A DNA stretch of 64,000 nt, taken from Streptomyces sp. NBC_00236. GTDB taxonomy: Bacteria > Actinomycetota > Actinomycetes > Streptomycetales > Streptomycetaceae. Below are positions 43,739 to 51,107 of this stretch, piece after piece (the stretch's first letter is position 1; the number at the start of each line of letters is the position of its first letter). Where the stretch lies: assembly GCF_036195045.1 (NCBI RefSeq), contig NZ_CP108100.1, positions 2,232,001 through 2,296,000 on the forward strand. Reading direction: 5' to 3'. Position numbers and translations under genes: made by a program. The notes beneath the pieces are model-generated. The model had not been told where the DNA came from. It worked only from the letters and a program-made list of their open reading frames with translations, and made no database searches.

Positions 43739-44437
43739 ATGCGTACCGCAGATCCAGGGGTGCGGGGCAAGAGAGGGCGACCGGTGGCACAAGCGAAGGA
43801 ACCGCGGCGGACCGCGGCGACGCGACGACGCGGTGCCGAGCTGGAGGAGGCCATCCTGCGGGCGGCCGCCGAGGTGCTGAAGGAATCCGGCGTCCCGTCC
43901 TTGACGATGGACGAGGTGGCCCGGCGGGCCGGGACCAACAAGAACGCGCTGTACCGGCGTTGGCCCAACCGCGTCGCGCTGGGCGTGGCGGCCTACCGCC
44001 GACTGGCCGCGACCGAGACCGTGCTCCCGGACACCGGCTCGCTGCGCGGCGACACCCTGGAGATGCTGCGGCGCGCCAACAGCACCTGGTCATCACCGTA
44101 CGGCGAGATCCTGCGCGGCCTGATCGCGGCCGCGGGCAGCACTCCGGACCTGCTGTCCGAGCTGCGAGACCCGGCGGCGGACGGCGCGCACGAGGCTGCC
44201 TGGCTGACCCTGCTCGGCCGCGCGGTGGCCCGCGGCGACGCCGCACCCGAGGCCCTGCACCCCCGAGTCGCCGGCACACCGATGGCCCTGCTGCGGAACG
44301 AGTACATGATGCTCGGAGTCCCGTCCGTACCCGATGCCGTCCTCATCGAGATCATCGACGAGGTGTTCCTGCCCCTGATCGACGGCCGCCGCCCGCACGG
44401 CACCGCATCAGGCGTCCAGGGCCCGCGCCGGTCGTGA
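43739..44437 (+). CDS. TetR/AcrR family regulator
   Basis: A 232-residue regulator. A basic N-terminal arm (KRGRPVAQAKEPRRTAATRR) precedes a TetR helix-turn-helix (ILRAAAEVLKESGVPSLTMD, EVARRAGTNKNALYRRWPNR). The C-terminal ligand domain is helical with PTYGEIL-like SSPYGEILRGLIAAA and a WLTLLGRAVARGD segment, as in TetR_C_16 type proteins. ATG 43739 has GGAAAG five bases upstream; a TTG at 43694 is possible. Divergent operators at 43655-43693 suggest autoregulation and control of the TIM-barrel gene. Confidence 0.9.
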   Translation: MRTADPGVRGKRGRPVAQAKEPRRTAATRRRGAELEEAILRAAAEVLKESGVPSLTMDEVARRAGTNKNALYRRWPNRVALGVAAYRRLAATETVLPDTGSLRGDTLEMLRRANSTWSSPYGEILRGLIAAAGSTPDLLSELRDPAADGAHEAAWLTLLGRAVARGDAAPEALHPRVAGTPMALLRNEYMMLGVPSVPDAVLIEIIDEVFLPLIDGRRPHGTASGVQGPRRS

Positions 44438-44523
44438 TCATGTGGCTGGACGACGGCCGGGGACCCGGATCACCGCCCCGCACGGGTGGAGCGCCCCAAC
44501 CCCCTTCTACGATGTCGGCGGGC

Positions 44524-44598
44524 GGAGCCGTAGCGCAGAGGTCGTCGCGCGCGGTCTCCAAAACCGCGAGGACGCCGGTTCGAATCCGGCCGGTTCCG
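44524..44598 (+). tRNA. tRNA-Trp(CCA), aberrant D arm
   Basis: A cloverleaf can be drawn. Acceptor GGAGCCG/CGGTTCC has seven pairs including one G-U. The D stem is GCGC/GCGC with a ten-base loop, the anticodon stem GCGGT/ACCGC with loop CTCCAAA (anticodon CCA), and the T stem GCCGG/CCGGC with loop TTCGAAT. Discriminator base is G, as expected for Trp. Unusual points are absence of base 26, C in place of A21, and an acceptor stem unlike the usual Streptomyces tRNA-Trp (which starts AGGGGC). CCA is not encoded. It is probably an additional, non-housekeeping isoacceptor. Confidence 0.75.
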
Positions 44599-44671
44599 TC
44601 CGCTGCCTCCTGGCGAATCCCCGAAGAGAAGGCAGTGGCCGGGCCGGCCCATGACGGATAGGGTCCGTCTG

Positions 44672-44754
44672 GCCATGTGTCGTCCAGCGGCCAAGGACAC
44701 CGCACTCGGGTCCGCCCCGATGCGGAAACTCCGGTTCGAATCCGGGCAATGGCC
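44672..44754 (+). tRNA. tRNA-Glu-like gene with extended anticodon arm
   Basis: The D arm (GTCC AGCGGCCAA GGAC) and T arm (TCCGG TTCGAAT CCGGG) are typical of tRNA-Glu. The acceptor pairs GCCAT-TG (one bulged G at 44677) with CAATGGC. The anticodon stem CCGCA/TGCGG (44700-44704, 44721-44725) encloses 16 bases instead of seven; these can pair further as TCGGG/CCCGA with loop TCCGC. No normal anticodon loop exists. It may be a pseudo-tRNA, a tRNA with an inserted sequence, or a structured RNA with a special role. Lies 73 bases after the tRNA-Trp. Confidence 0.5.
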
Positions 44755-44850
44755 ACCCCATCCCACCGGCGCGCGGCAAACGAACCTCACCAACGAGGCG
44801 CGCGTGAGGACCAGTCACCTCGTCGAACCTTCAGAAGCGGCGGTCACCCA

Positions 44851-45135
44851 ATGACTCTGCGAGACGAGCGCCGCTACCCCGAACCCCTCCTCCGGGCCCC
44901 TCAAGTGCCGGACGACACCTGGCTGTCCCAGCCCGAGGCCGCCCGCCAACTGGGCATCGCCCTCTTCCGCATCGGCGTACTCATCGCCTGCGGCCACTTG
45001 GCGCCTGCGGTGAACTCGGCCGGGAGGGCGGGCGTCACGATCGCCGGCGTGGAGGCAGAGAAATCCTGGCGCGGCAGCGCCACACGTCGCGCGAAGGCCC
45101 TTCGTCTCCTGAAGGACTCGATCCGGTTCTTCTGA
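44851..45135 (+). CDS. small HTH-like protein downstream of the aberrant tRNAs
   Basis: A 94-residue basic protein, MTLRDERRYPEPLLRAP at the start and TWLSQPEAARQLGIALFRIGVLIACGHL, read in parts, forming a MerR/excisionase-like helix-turn-helix with a following wing (AVNSAGRAGVTIAGVEAEKSW). Its C-terminus is strongly basic (RRAKALRLLKDSIRFF). Such proteins are usually regulators or recombination directionality factors. The ATG at 44851 has no strong ribosome binding site. It lies 96 bases after the tRNA-like gene on the same strand and could be cotranscribed. Confidence 0.6.
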   Translation: MTLRDERRYPEPLLRAPQVPDDTWLSQPEAARQLGIALFRIGVLIACGHLAPAVNSAGRAGVTIAGVEAEKSWRGSATRRAKALRLLKDSIRFF

Positions 45136-45237
45136 CCAACATGCGCCCAGGCCTTGACGATCCATCCGGTTCGTTCGCCACCGACTGCCGAGCATCCGCG
45201 CGCGTCGCCGCCGGCCGCGTACGCCGTCGATCCGACC

Positions 45238-45783
45238 TCAGTCGGAGGGCACGCCCGGCGGCCGGGACCACTGGCCGAGCCACTGTTCGGCATCCCAAGC
45301 CCGGAACCGCTCCACCTCCGTGAATCCCAGCTTTGCCGCAAGGCGCATCGAGCCGACGTTGGCGGTCTGGGTGGTGAGCACCACCGGTTCGCCGGGAAGG
45401 ACGCCCGCGAACCAGTCGAGCGCCGCCGCGCACGCCTCGGTGGCGTACCCGAAGCCCCAGGCTCGCGGCAGAAACAGGTAGCCGAGATCCACCTTCCCCG
45501 CGGCATCCGGACGACGGTGCTCCGGCGCTCTCCTGAGCAGGATCTGCCCGATCATCGCCCCCTCGAGATCAACGACGAAGCTCCCGGACCTCTGCGCGGG
45601 GACCTCGGGCATCGCGCGTTCGAGTTCTTCAGGAAGGCGGGGGCCACCGAGGTAGGTGTGCACCTCCGGCGACGCCGACAACTCGATGAACGCCGCACGG
45701 TCCCGGGCCCGGGACTCGCGGAGCACAAGCCTTTCGGTCCTGATCGGGGCAGGCGGCCAGGCAACGGCTCCGAGATCGGTCAT
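45238..45783 (-). CDS. GNAT family N-acetyltransferase (RimJ/RimL-like)
   Basis: A 181-residue acetyltransferase. IRTERLVLRESRARDRAAF at the N-terminus, LGYLFLPRAWGFGYATEAC with the acetyl-CoA loop, and MRLAAKLGFTEVERFRAWD are characteristic of the RimJ/RimL subgroup that acetylates protein N-termini or antibiotics. AGGTGG six bases before ATG 45783 decides the start against GTG 45792. Confidence 0.88.
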   Translation of the reverse strand: MTDLGAVAWPPAPIRTERLVLRESRARDRAAFIELSASPEVHTYLGGPRLPEELERAMPEVPAQRSGSFVVDLEGAMIGQILLRRAPEHRRPDAAGKVDLGYLFLPRAWGFGYATEACAAALDWFAGVLPGEPVVLTTQTANVGSMRLAAKLGFTEVERFRAWDAEQWLGQWSRPPGVPSD

Positions 45784-45911
45784 GCCGGCCACCTAACCAA
45801 CAGGTCCGGCAGCGATCAAGACCGCCCGTCCAGCGGTCGCCTCCCGGGCGTGCGTGAGCCCGAGGGAGCGTGACGCTCTCCTTTGGCCCAAGCCCATGGG
45901 CCGTTCGCATG

Positions 45912-46349
45912 TCAGAAGTCGGGGCACAGATACGTGTGCACGGTGTCCAGGATCTTGGCGCCGGTGGCCTCGTTGTTGATGTCGGGCAGGCGCGTGGCGA
46001 TGGTGAACCGCTCCAGGGTCAGTTTGACGAGCCTGGCCCGGTCCTTCGTGGTCTTGATGGATCCACACTGATTCATGCCCCGGGACATGCTCTGCTCGTC
46101 CATGCCGGGCTTCGAAATACGCGGGTCGATGACGTCGAGCGCCTCGAGGTAGGCGTAGCGGGCGGTGGTGCTGGGCTCGGGCGGAAGGCCGGCGGCTTTG
46201 CGCGCTGCGTCGCGGGCCTTTTCACGGTCGGCCCGGCTCACGGCGTCACCGGTCGAGGTGGCGGACTTGTCGTCGCCGCTGCCGCATGCGGCGAGCGTGA
46301 CGGCAAGCAGACCGGCCGCGAGGACAGCGAAGGTGCGTCTGGCGTTCAT
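45912..46349 (-). CDS. hypothetical lipoprotein
   Basis: A 145-residue exported protein with a lipobox: basic NARRTF, hydrophobic AVLAAGLLAVTLA and AACGSGDD, so cysteine 22 should be lipidated. The mature part is helical and charged, with two further cysteines (NQCGSI and YLCPDF) probably in a disulfide. No family recognised; similar small lipoproteins occur across Streptomyces. GGGGGG precedes ATG 46349. Confidence 0.75.
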   Translation of the reverse strand: MNARRTFAVLAAGLLAVTLAACGSGDDKSATSTGDAVSRADREKARDAARKAAGLPPEPSTTARYAYLEALDVIDPRISKPGMDEQSMSRGMNQCGSIKTTKDRARLVKLTLERFTIATRLPDINNEATGAKILDTVHTYLCPDF

Positions 46350-46639
46350 GGTCCCCCCTGGAATGTGGTGTGGGGGGGGAGCGTTTCATGGCGTGAATGC
46401 TGACGGAACATCGGGCAGGCGTGCTGTGCGAGCGATCGGCAGCCCTCGCCGCCGATCGAGATCAACGACGGGAAGATCATGGCAGCCCGGAGGCGCGGCG
46501 CAATCCGTCGTCGGGGCGACCGATCGCTATCAGGCGCCGTACCTCGACATGACCGAGACGACCTCGACATCTGGCCGGGCATGCCGGAACGCCCGCGGGG
46601 CAGCGGGCCCCGACGCGATGTTGGCGGCGAGAAACGCCC

Positions 46640-46915
46640 CTACGTGAGCAACCCGCCGAGCCCTCTGTACAGGACGGACAACTCCCTTTCTGCACAGGCC
46701 AGTCGGTCAAGGACGCCCACGGCGTGCCGGGTAAGGGCACAGCCCGCCGGGTTCAGCCGTACGCCCCTCGGAAGCCCCTCGAAGAGTGCGCCGCCCGGTT
46801 CCTGCTCCAGTGACGCGATGCGCCGGGAGACTGCCTACTGCGTGTAGTTGAGGCTGACCGCCGCCTTGGCGAAGGACCCCGCCCCGGCCACGTTCACCAG
46901 CAACACCGCAACCGC
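46640..46915 (-). pseudogene. LysR family regulator, decayed
   Basis: The minus strand reads AVLLVNVAGAGSFAKAAVSL, NYTQ, stop, AVSRRIASLEQEPGGALFEG, LPRGVRLNPAGCALTRHA, which is the LysR DNA-binding helix-turn-helix interrupted by a TAG (46836-46838) exactly where QSAVS would stand. The effector domain is missing after GLGGLLT, and the N-terminus runs into a GCAGCC hexamer array. Only about 90 residues of a 300-residue family remain. Confidence 0.8.
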
Positions 46916-46950
46916 AGCGGCAGCCGCAGCCGCAGCCGCAGCCGCAGCGC
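46906..46950. repeat. hexanucleotide (GCAGCC) repeat
   Basis: Seven to eight nearly perfect GCAGCC/CCGCAG units between the LysR remnant and the following intergenic sequence. It replaces the N-terminal codons of the LysR gene, so slippage here may have caused or followed the inactivation. Confidence 0.8.
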
Positions 46951-47136
46951 GTCAACCTCGAACACGGCACCCACCCTTCCGTTCCGCGCAATCCATTCCT
47001 CAGCCGCATGACTCCCATGCGATCCAGTCGCTGGTGGAATGCATTGCCTCGCCCTAGCGTCGAGGGGGCGGCCGCGCACCGGACGCTTCGACAAGCCTGG
47101 GGCCCTGTTTTCCCCAGCCGGACGAGGGGAAGTGCC

Positions 47137-47868
47137 GTGTTACGCAGAACCCAGCAGGTCAGGCGGACGACGCGTACGAGGAGGCACGAGTGTGACTCCT
47201 CAAGCTCGGCAACTCGCCGCGCTGACCACCAGGCCCCCGTTGCGAACCGCCCGGGGCGCGCCCGCGCCCTGGTGCTGCCACTGCTCACGGTCGTCACCGC
47301 GGCTGTGCTGCTCAGCGCCTGCGCGGGAGCCGGCTCCGACCCGGTCAACGGCGGCGCCACACCGGCCGCACAAGCGACCTCGACGGCAACCACGTCTCCG
47401 TCCCCGACGCCGTCTCCGACCGCGACCCCCACACCGACGACCCCCGCCGAGATCGCCGAGGCCGTCACCAGTTGGTACACGTACGGAGGCGAGACGGCGA
47501 TGGTCAGCCTGATCAAGGAATCGGTGAAGGCTCAATCAGGCAGGCCCAGTGCCGACATGGAGCTGGTGACACTGGATTTCGGCGGTCTCATGGACGCGCT
47601 CACCACGGCGCGGTCGTTCAGTTCCCTCCCCGACCCCAAGACCCGGACGGCCTGGTCGGGCGCCATCGACCAGCTCGAAGCGGGCGCGCTCGAGGTCCTC
47701 GATTCGGCGCCGGAGGTCGGACTGATCCAGTCGCCCCAAGAGACCGGGCAGGCGTTGCGGGGATGGCACACGTTCGACGAAGGAATCAAGAGCCTCAAGG
47801 CCGCCCAGGCACGACTCCACCGCGCCTTCGGCCTGAGCCCGTCTCCGGACCCGTGGGAAGAGAGGTAG
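47137..47868 (+). CDS. hypothetical lipoprotein (243 aa)
   Basis: An exported protein with a long basic N-terminal region, the hydrophobic core LVLPLLTVVTAAVLL and lipobox LSACAG. A Thr/Pro/Ser linker (TTSPSPTPSPTATPTPTT) follows, then a helical domain of about 130 residues (EIAEAVTSWYTYGGETAMVS, MDALTTARSFSSLPDP). GTG 47137 is preferred because GAGGGGA lies six bases upstream; the resulting N-region is unusually long (about 45 residues), so a later start such as GTG 47272 is possible. No family recognised. Confidence 0.65.
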   Translation: MLRRTQQVRRTTRTRRHECDSSSSATRRADHQAPVANRPGRARALVLPLLTVVTAAVLLSACAGAGSDPVNGGATPAAQATSTATTSPSPTPSPTATPTPTTPAEIAEAVTSWYTYGGETAMVSLIKESVKAQSGRPSADMELVTLDFGGLMDALTTARSFSSLPDPKTRTAWSGAIDQLEAGALEVLDSAPEVGLIQSPQETGQALRGWHTFDEGIKSLKAAQARLHRAFGLSPSPDPWEER

Positions 47869-48021
47869 CCCCGGGCGCTGTCCTCCGGCGGATCACGCCA
47901 GGGCTGCCGCCGTCATCCACTGCTGTCCGAAGCCCGCCTCTTCGGAGCAGAAGCTGCGCAGCTCAAGTTCCACCACACCCGCTGACAAGCCAGGCGATCC
48001 GGCGAGATAGGCTGGCATTCC

Positions 48022-48660
48022 ATGGCAATAAGCTCCGCCCTGTGGTCCTTCGCCCTAGTTGTAGGGCTTCTCACTCTGACTCCCGGACTCGACACGGCGC
48101 TGATCTTGCGCACATCGGCCCTCGGCCGGCGCAGGAGGGCATGGGGCGTCGTCCTCGGAATTCAGACCGGCACCCTGGTGTGGGGTGCGTTCACCTCCCT
48201 CGGAGTGACCGCGCTTCTCACAGCCTCCCACCTCGCCTACACCGCGTTGCGGTGGATCGGCGCCGCCTACCTGATCTGGATGGGGGCCCGCATGCTGCGG
48301 GACACCTTCCGGGGCCTGCCCATGTCGGACGCGGACGATTCGCTTCTGGCCGCCGGAGCGGACGCGGTCAGCGGCGGCTGGCGGCAGGGGACGCTCACCA
48401 ACCTCCTGAACCCGAAGATGGGCGCTTTCTACGTCGCCGTCCTGCCTCAGTTCGTCCCCCCGGGCACCGGCCACTTCACCATGGGGCTCCTGCTCACCAC
48501 GGTGCACATCGTGATCGGCCTGCTCTGGTCTGCCGTCCTCATCGGCTTCGCTCGTGTCCTGCAGGGCTGGCTCCGCAAGCCCCACGCCCGCCGTCTGCTC
48601 GACCGGATCACCGGCACCGTCATCGGCGTGTTCGGCATCAAGCTGGCACTCACCAACTGA
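48022..48660 (+). CDS. LysE family translocator
   Basis: A 212-residue, six-helix exporter. LLTLTPGLDTALILRTSALGR, shown up to 20 residues at a time, is the LysE N-terminal signature (here TPGLDTALI instead of TPGPN), and TNLLNPKMGAFYVAVLPQFV the central one. ATG 48022 (MAISSALWSF). It probably exports an amino acid. Second LysE-type gene of the window; the two are not close in sequence. Confidence 0.88.
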   Translation: MAISSALWSFALVVGLLTLTPGLDTALILRTSALGRRRRAWGVVLGIQTGTLVWGAFTSLGVTALLTASHLAYTALRWIGAAYLIWMGARMLRDTFRGLPMSDADDSLLAAGADAVSGGWRQGTLTNLLNPKMGAFYVAVLPQFVPPGTGHFTMGLLLTTVHIVIGLLWSAVLIGFARVLQGWLRKPHARRLLDRITGTVIGVFGIKLALTN

Positions 48661-49042
48661 CAACTCGTCAAGATTCAGTAATCTGCCGCCCGGCGCTGCT
48701 GCGGGACTGCTGCCCCCCGTCGCTGTTGTGGGATGGTGACGTCAGGTTGGATGGCCGCATGGAGCACTGCGAAGCTGAGTTGTTCACGGATGGTGGAAAC
48801 AACGCCATGGTGCGCCTGCCACCCCGCCGACCTGAGGAGATGAGCGCCAGGGGAACATCACCGCTCACCTCGGCACCCGTGGTTGACCGTCGTTCCCCGT
48901 CACGCCGGGCACGAAATCGAGCACGGACACCTTCTGTTCCGTATCTCTGGCCTTACCGCCCTGTGACCGGGCTGGTTCACCGTGATCGGAAGACGGCTTG
49001 CGGGACGAGCGCGGTCCGCGAGACGACTGGTATTACTGGTGC
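48661..49042 (+). pseudogene. intergenic region with AbrB/VapB-type antitoxin remnant
   Basis: From ATG 48759 the reading MEHCEAELFTDGGNNAMVRL and PPRRPEEM resembles the swapped-hairpin N-terminus of AbrB/VapB antitoxins (normally ...AVVRLP...), then the sequence becomes unrelated. The frame has no sensible end, and no VapC toxin follows. I take it as a decayed toxin-antitoxin locus; the rest of the region shows nothing. Confidence 0.45.
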
Positions 49043-49420
49043 ATGCAGGAAGAAACCGCGCGGTCCGCGATCGACACGTTCATCTCCGCGTTCAACGCCT
49101 CGGACGACAGTTATGTGACTGAGCTCCTCTCCCAGGCCCTGACCTCGGACGTGGTCTTCTGGGGGCCGTTGGGCCGCAGCGAAGGGATCGAGGCGGTCGA
49201 GCGGTTCGTGCTGGACATCCGGCGCCACCCTGCGGGGACCGGCACGATGGTGCGCTGCTCGGCGGTGGACATGCCTGACGAGTGGGCCCGGTACCAGTGG
49301 GTCTTCACCACGCCGGATGGAGGCCCCCGTCTGGCGGGAACGGACGTCGTCCATCTGCGGCGGAACCTCATCGACCAGGTCATCGTCTTCGCGGGTGAGA
49401 TCGGCCCGTCCGCCTCCTGA
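49043..49420 (+). CDS. SnoaL/NTF2-like protein
   Basis: A 125-residue protein with the alpha+beta cone fold of the SnoaL family: ETARSAIDTFISAFNASDDS, LTSDVVFWGPLGRSEGIEAV, VERFVLDIRRHP, and VVHLRRNLIDQVIVFAGEIG at the end. Members include polyketide cyclases, isomerases and binding proteins. ATG 49043 (MQEETARS) begins the conserved helix. A stand-alone gene; function unknown. Confidence 0.75.
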   Translation: MQEETARSAIDTFISAFNASDDSYVTELLSQALTSDVVFWGPLGRSEGIEAVERFVLDIRRHPAGTGTMVRCSAVDMPDEWARYQWVFTTPDGGPRLAGTDVVHLRRNLIDQVIVFAGEIGPSAS

Positions 49421-49589
49421 GTCATCCTTCTCTCGCACCACCCTTCTCCAGTAGAGCGAACCATCAACGCGATGAAGAACTCCGGGGCCGCGACTACCAC
49501 GGTTCAACAGACGCGCCTACGTCTTCCACGGCACAGTCACCGTCGCCGCGATCGGACTCTGGCTCAGCCCGTGATCCCCCCGCGCCGTA

Positions 49590-49970
49590 TCAGACCCCGC
49601 CGAAGGGACTGTCGATCGCATAACGCCAGTAGCCGTCGACTCCGCGTCGGGCCACATCCGTGGCCGTGCCCGACACCTTGCCTTCGATCTCCCAGTCAAC
49701 AATCAACAGGGCGATGTCACCGGCAACGTGAACGCGTCGGGGGCGTACGGAGATCGGCAGGCCGAGGCCGAGAAACGGTGCGTTCTGGCGGGCGATGTCG
49801 CCCGTACCGCGCACGGCAACCCCGGACTCCGGCACAAAGACAGCCTCCGCCTCGTACAGTTCCTGTACTGCCTGGGCGTCACCGTCATTGAACCGCTCGG
49901 CAAAGGCGGCAGGCACGTCCTGCGCACGGGTCGGAAGCGGGCGGGCGGACTCAGCGCCGGGATGTGTCAT
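49590..49970 (-). CDS. YybH/SnoaL-like protein
   Basis: A 126-residue NTF2-fold protein: VPAAFAERFNDGDAQAVQEL, YEAEAVFVPESGVAVRGTGD, IARQNAPFLGLGLPISVRPR, then VAGDIALLIVDWEIEGKVSG. This is the YybH pattern. ATG 49970 lies in the interval shared with an HxlR regulator reading away, so the regulator may control it. Function unknown. Confidence 0.82.
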   Translation of the reverse strand: MTHPGAESARPLPTRAQDVPAAFAERFNDGDAQAVQELYEAEAVFVPESGVAVRGTGDIARQNAPFLGLGLPISVRPRRVHVAGDIALLIVDWEIEGKVSGTATDVARRGVDGYWRYAIDSPFGGV

Positions 49971-50039
49971 GGTGGCGTCTCCTGTCTCGATACGTGTCGG
50001 GTGGGCGCCCAGATCACGGCAACGGTAGGAGACGCACTC

Positions 50040-50477
50040 GTGACTCACCGAACGGTAGGTCACGCCCCACCGCCCGCCTCGCCCCCCGGCCTGCCCGACG
50101 ACCGACACACGCAGGTCACCACTCCCACACCGACCTGCCCCGTGGAGATCACCCTCGCAGCTCTTCACGGCCGCTGGACCACCCTCGTGGTGCGCGAACT
50201 GCTCCGCCAGGAGCCACTCAACTACAGCGACCTGGCCACCTGCCTCCCCACTCTCTCCGACAAGGTACTCAGCGACCGGCTCACCCAACTCGTCTCGGCA
50301 GGCGTGGTGCAGAAGCACCGCACAGCAGGGTGGCCGCCCACCGTCAATTACCGGCTCACACCGCACGGCCGGCAGTTGGGCCCCGTGCTGCAGGCACTGT
50401 GGGACTGGGGCGCTGACGCACCGACTCAGCAGGCCACGCCCTCGCGTCCCCGGCACGATCCGCCGGACAGGCCCTAG
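50040..50477 (+). CDS. HxlR family regulator
   Basis: A 145-residue winged-helix regulator. The family core is PVEITLAALHGRWTTLVVRE, LLRQEPLNYSDLATCLPTLS, DKVLSDRLTQLVSAGVVQKH and YRLTPHGRQLGPVLQALWDW. The usual HxlR cysteine is present in TCPVE. AGGAG nine bases before GTG 50040 sets the start. Divergent from the YybH-like gene, its likely target. Confidence 0.88.
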   Translation: MTHRTVGHAPPPASPPGLPDDRHTQVTTPTPTCPVEITLAALHGRWTTLVVRELLRQEPLNYSDLATCLPTLSDKVLSDRLTQLVSAGVVQKHRTAGWPPTVNYRLTPHGRQLGPVLQALWDWGADAPTQQATPSRPRHDPPDRP

Positions 50478-50497
50478 CCGGATCGGCCGGCAGCGGG

Positions 50498-50692
50498 CTA
50501 CCCGCTGAGCGCTTCCACGACGTAGAGGAAGAACTTCAGGCCGAAGACGGCGACGACGCCACATGCAATGACCCCGAGCGAGCAGACCAATGCGATCACG
50601 GTCATGAACCGAGCCCACCCGAGAGCCCTGGTGTAGTCGGTTTCGTCATCCCAACCCTGATCAGACATGTTGGTGTCAGTCGCTGATGTCAT
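50498..50692 (-). CDS. small single- or two-helix membrane protein (64 aa)
   Basis: The protein has an acidic N-terminus (SDQGWDDETDYTRALGWARF) followed by hydrophobic stretches MTVIALVCSLGVIACGVVAV and FGLKFFLYVVEAL. Starts possible at ATG 50692 or 50668; no clear ribosome binding site. It lies between the HxlR gene and the tRNA-derived attachment site, so it marks the chromosomal side of the element boundary. No family recognised. Confidence 0.55.
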   Translation of the reverse strand: MTSATDTNMSDQGWDDETDYTRALGWARFMTVIALVCSLGVIACGVVAVFGLKFFLYVVEALSG

Positions 50693-50867
50693 CGCCAGAC
50701 GGCGGGCCGAAGGCAGGAGCGCGGGAACAGCCAGAGCCGGGAAGCATGCCCCGCGGAGCAGAACGCAGCCGGGTGCCTTGATGCCGTAGAGAAACGTGTA
50801 ACACCCCAGCGCCGGAGCGGCAGCGACCCGGAACATGCCTGAGCACCCGTTGACATCAGACCTGGAC

Positions 50868-50903
50868 GCCAAAGGGCCCCAACCATGATCGGTCGGGGGC
50901 CTT
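50868..50903 (-). terminator. terminator downstream of the tRNA-Val remnant
   Basis: On the minus strand AAGGCCCCCGACC, a short loop, GTTGGGGCCCTTT forms a stem with a T-rich end, placed 8 bases after the 3' end of the tRNA fragment. This is probably the original terminator of the tRNA-Val gene. Confidence 0.7.
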
Positions 50904-50910
50904 CGTACTG

Positions 50911-50953
50911 GTGGGCGCGGACGGTTTCGAACCGCCGACATCTGCTTTGTAAG
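50911..50953 (-). repeat. attachment site 1: 3' half of tRNA-Val(UAC)
   Basis: On the minus strand the 43 bp read from the anticodon loop (CTTACAA, anticodon TAC) through stem AGCAG, variable ATGTC, T arm GGCGG TTCGAAA CCGTC to acceptor CGCGCCC and A. The sequence beyond (50954 onwards) cannot form the 5' half, so the gene is not intact here. An identical copy occurs at 52916-52958. This is the usual footprint of a tyrosine-integrase element that recombines in the anticodon loop. Confidence 0.85.
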
Positions 50954-51107
50954 CCTGCCGCCACGTGTGGATATGTCCTCGCTGGTCATCGCGTGCCAGG
51001 CGACGAGCCTCTCGACGGGCGTTCACCTCGCGGCGGGCTCCGGGTGTCCGCGGTTGACCGCTCGATCTGGCACGCAGCTGGCACGAGAGCGCGCCGAAGC
51101 CAGGGGG

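Noticed and set aside
50911..50990. Complete tRNA-Val gene at the first att site
   Set aside because: The minus-strand sequence beyond the anticodon loop has no matching anticodon-stem half, D arm or GGGCGCG acceptor strand, so only the 3' half is present.
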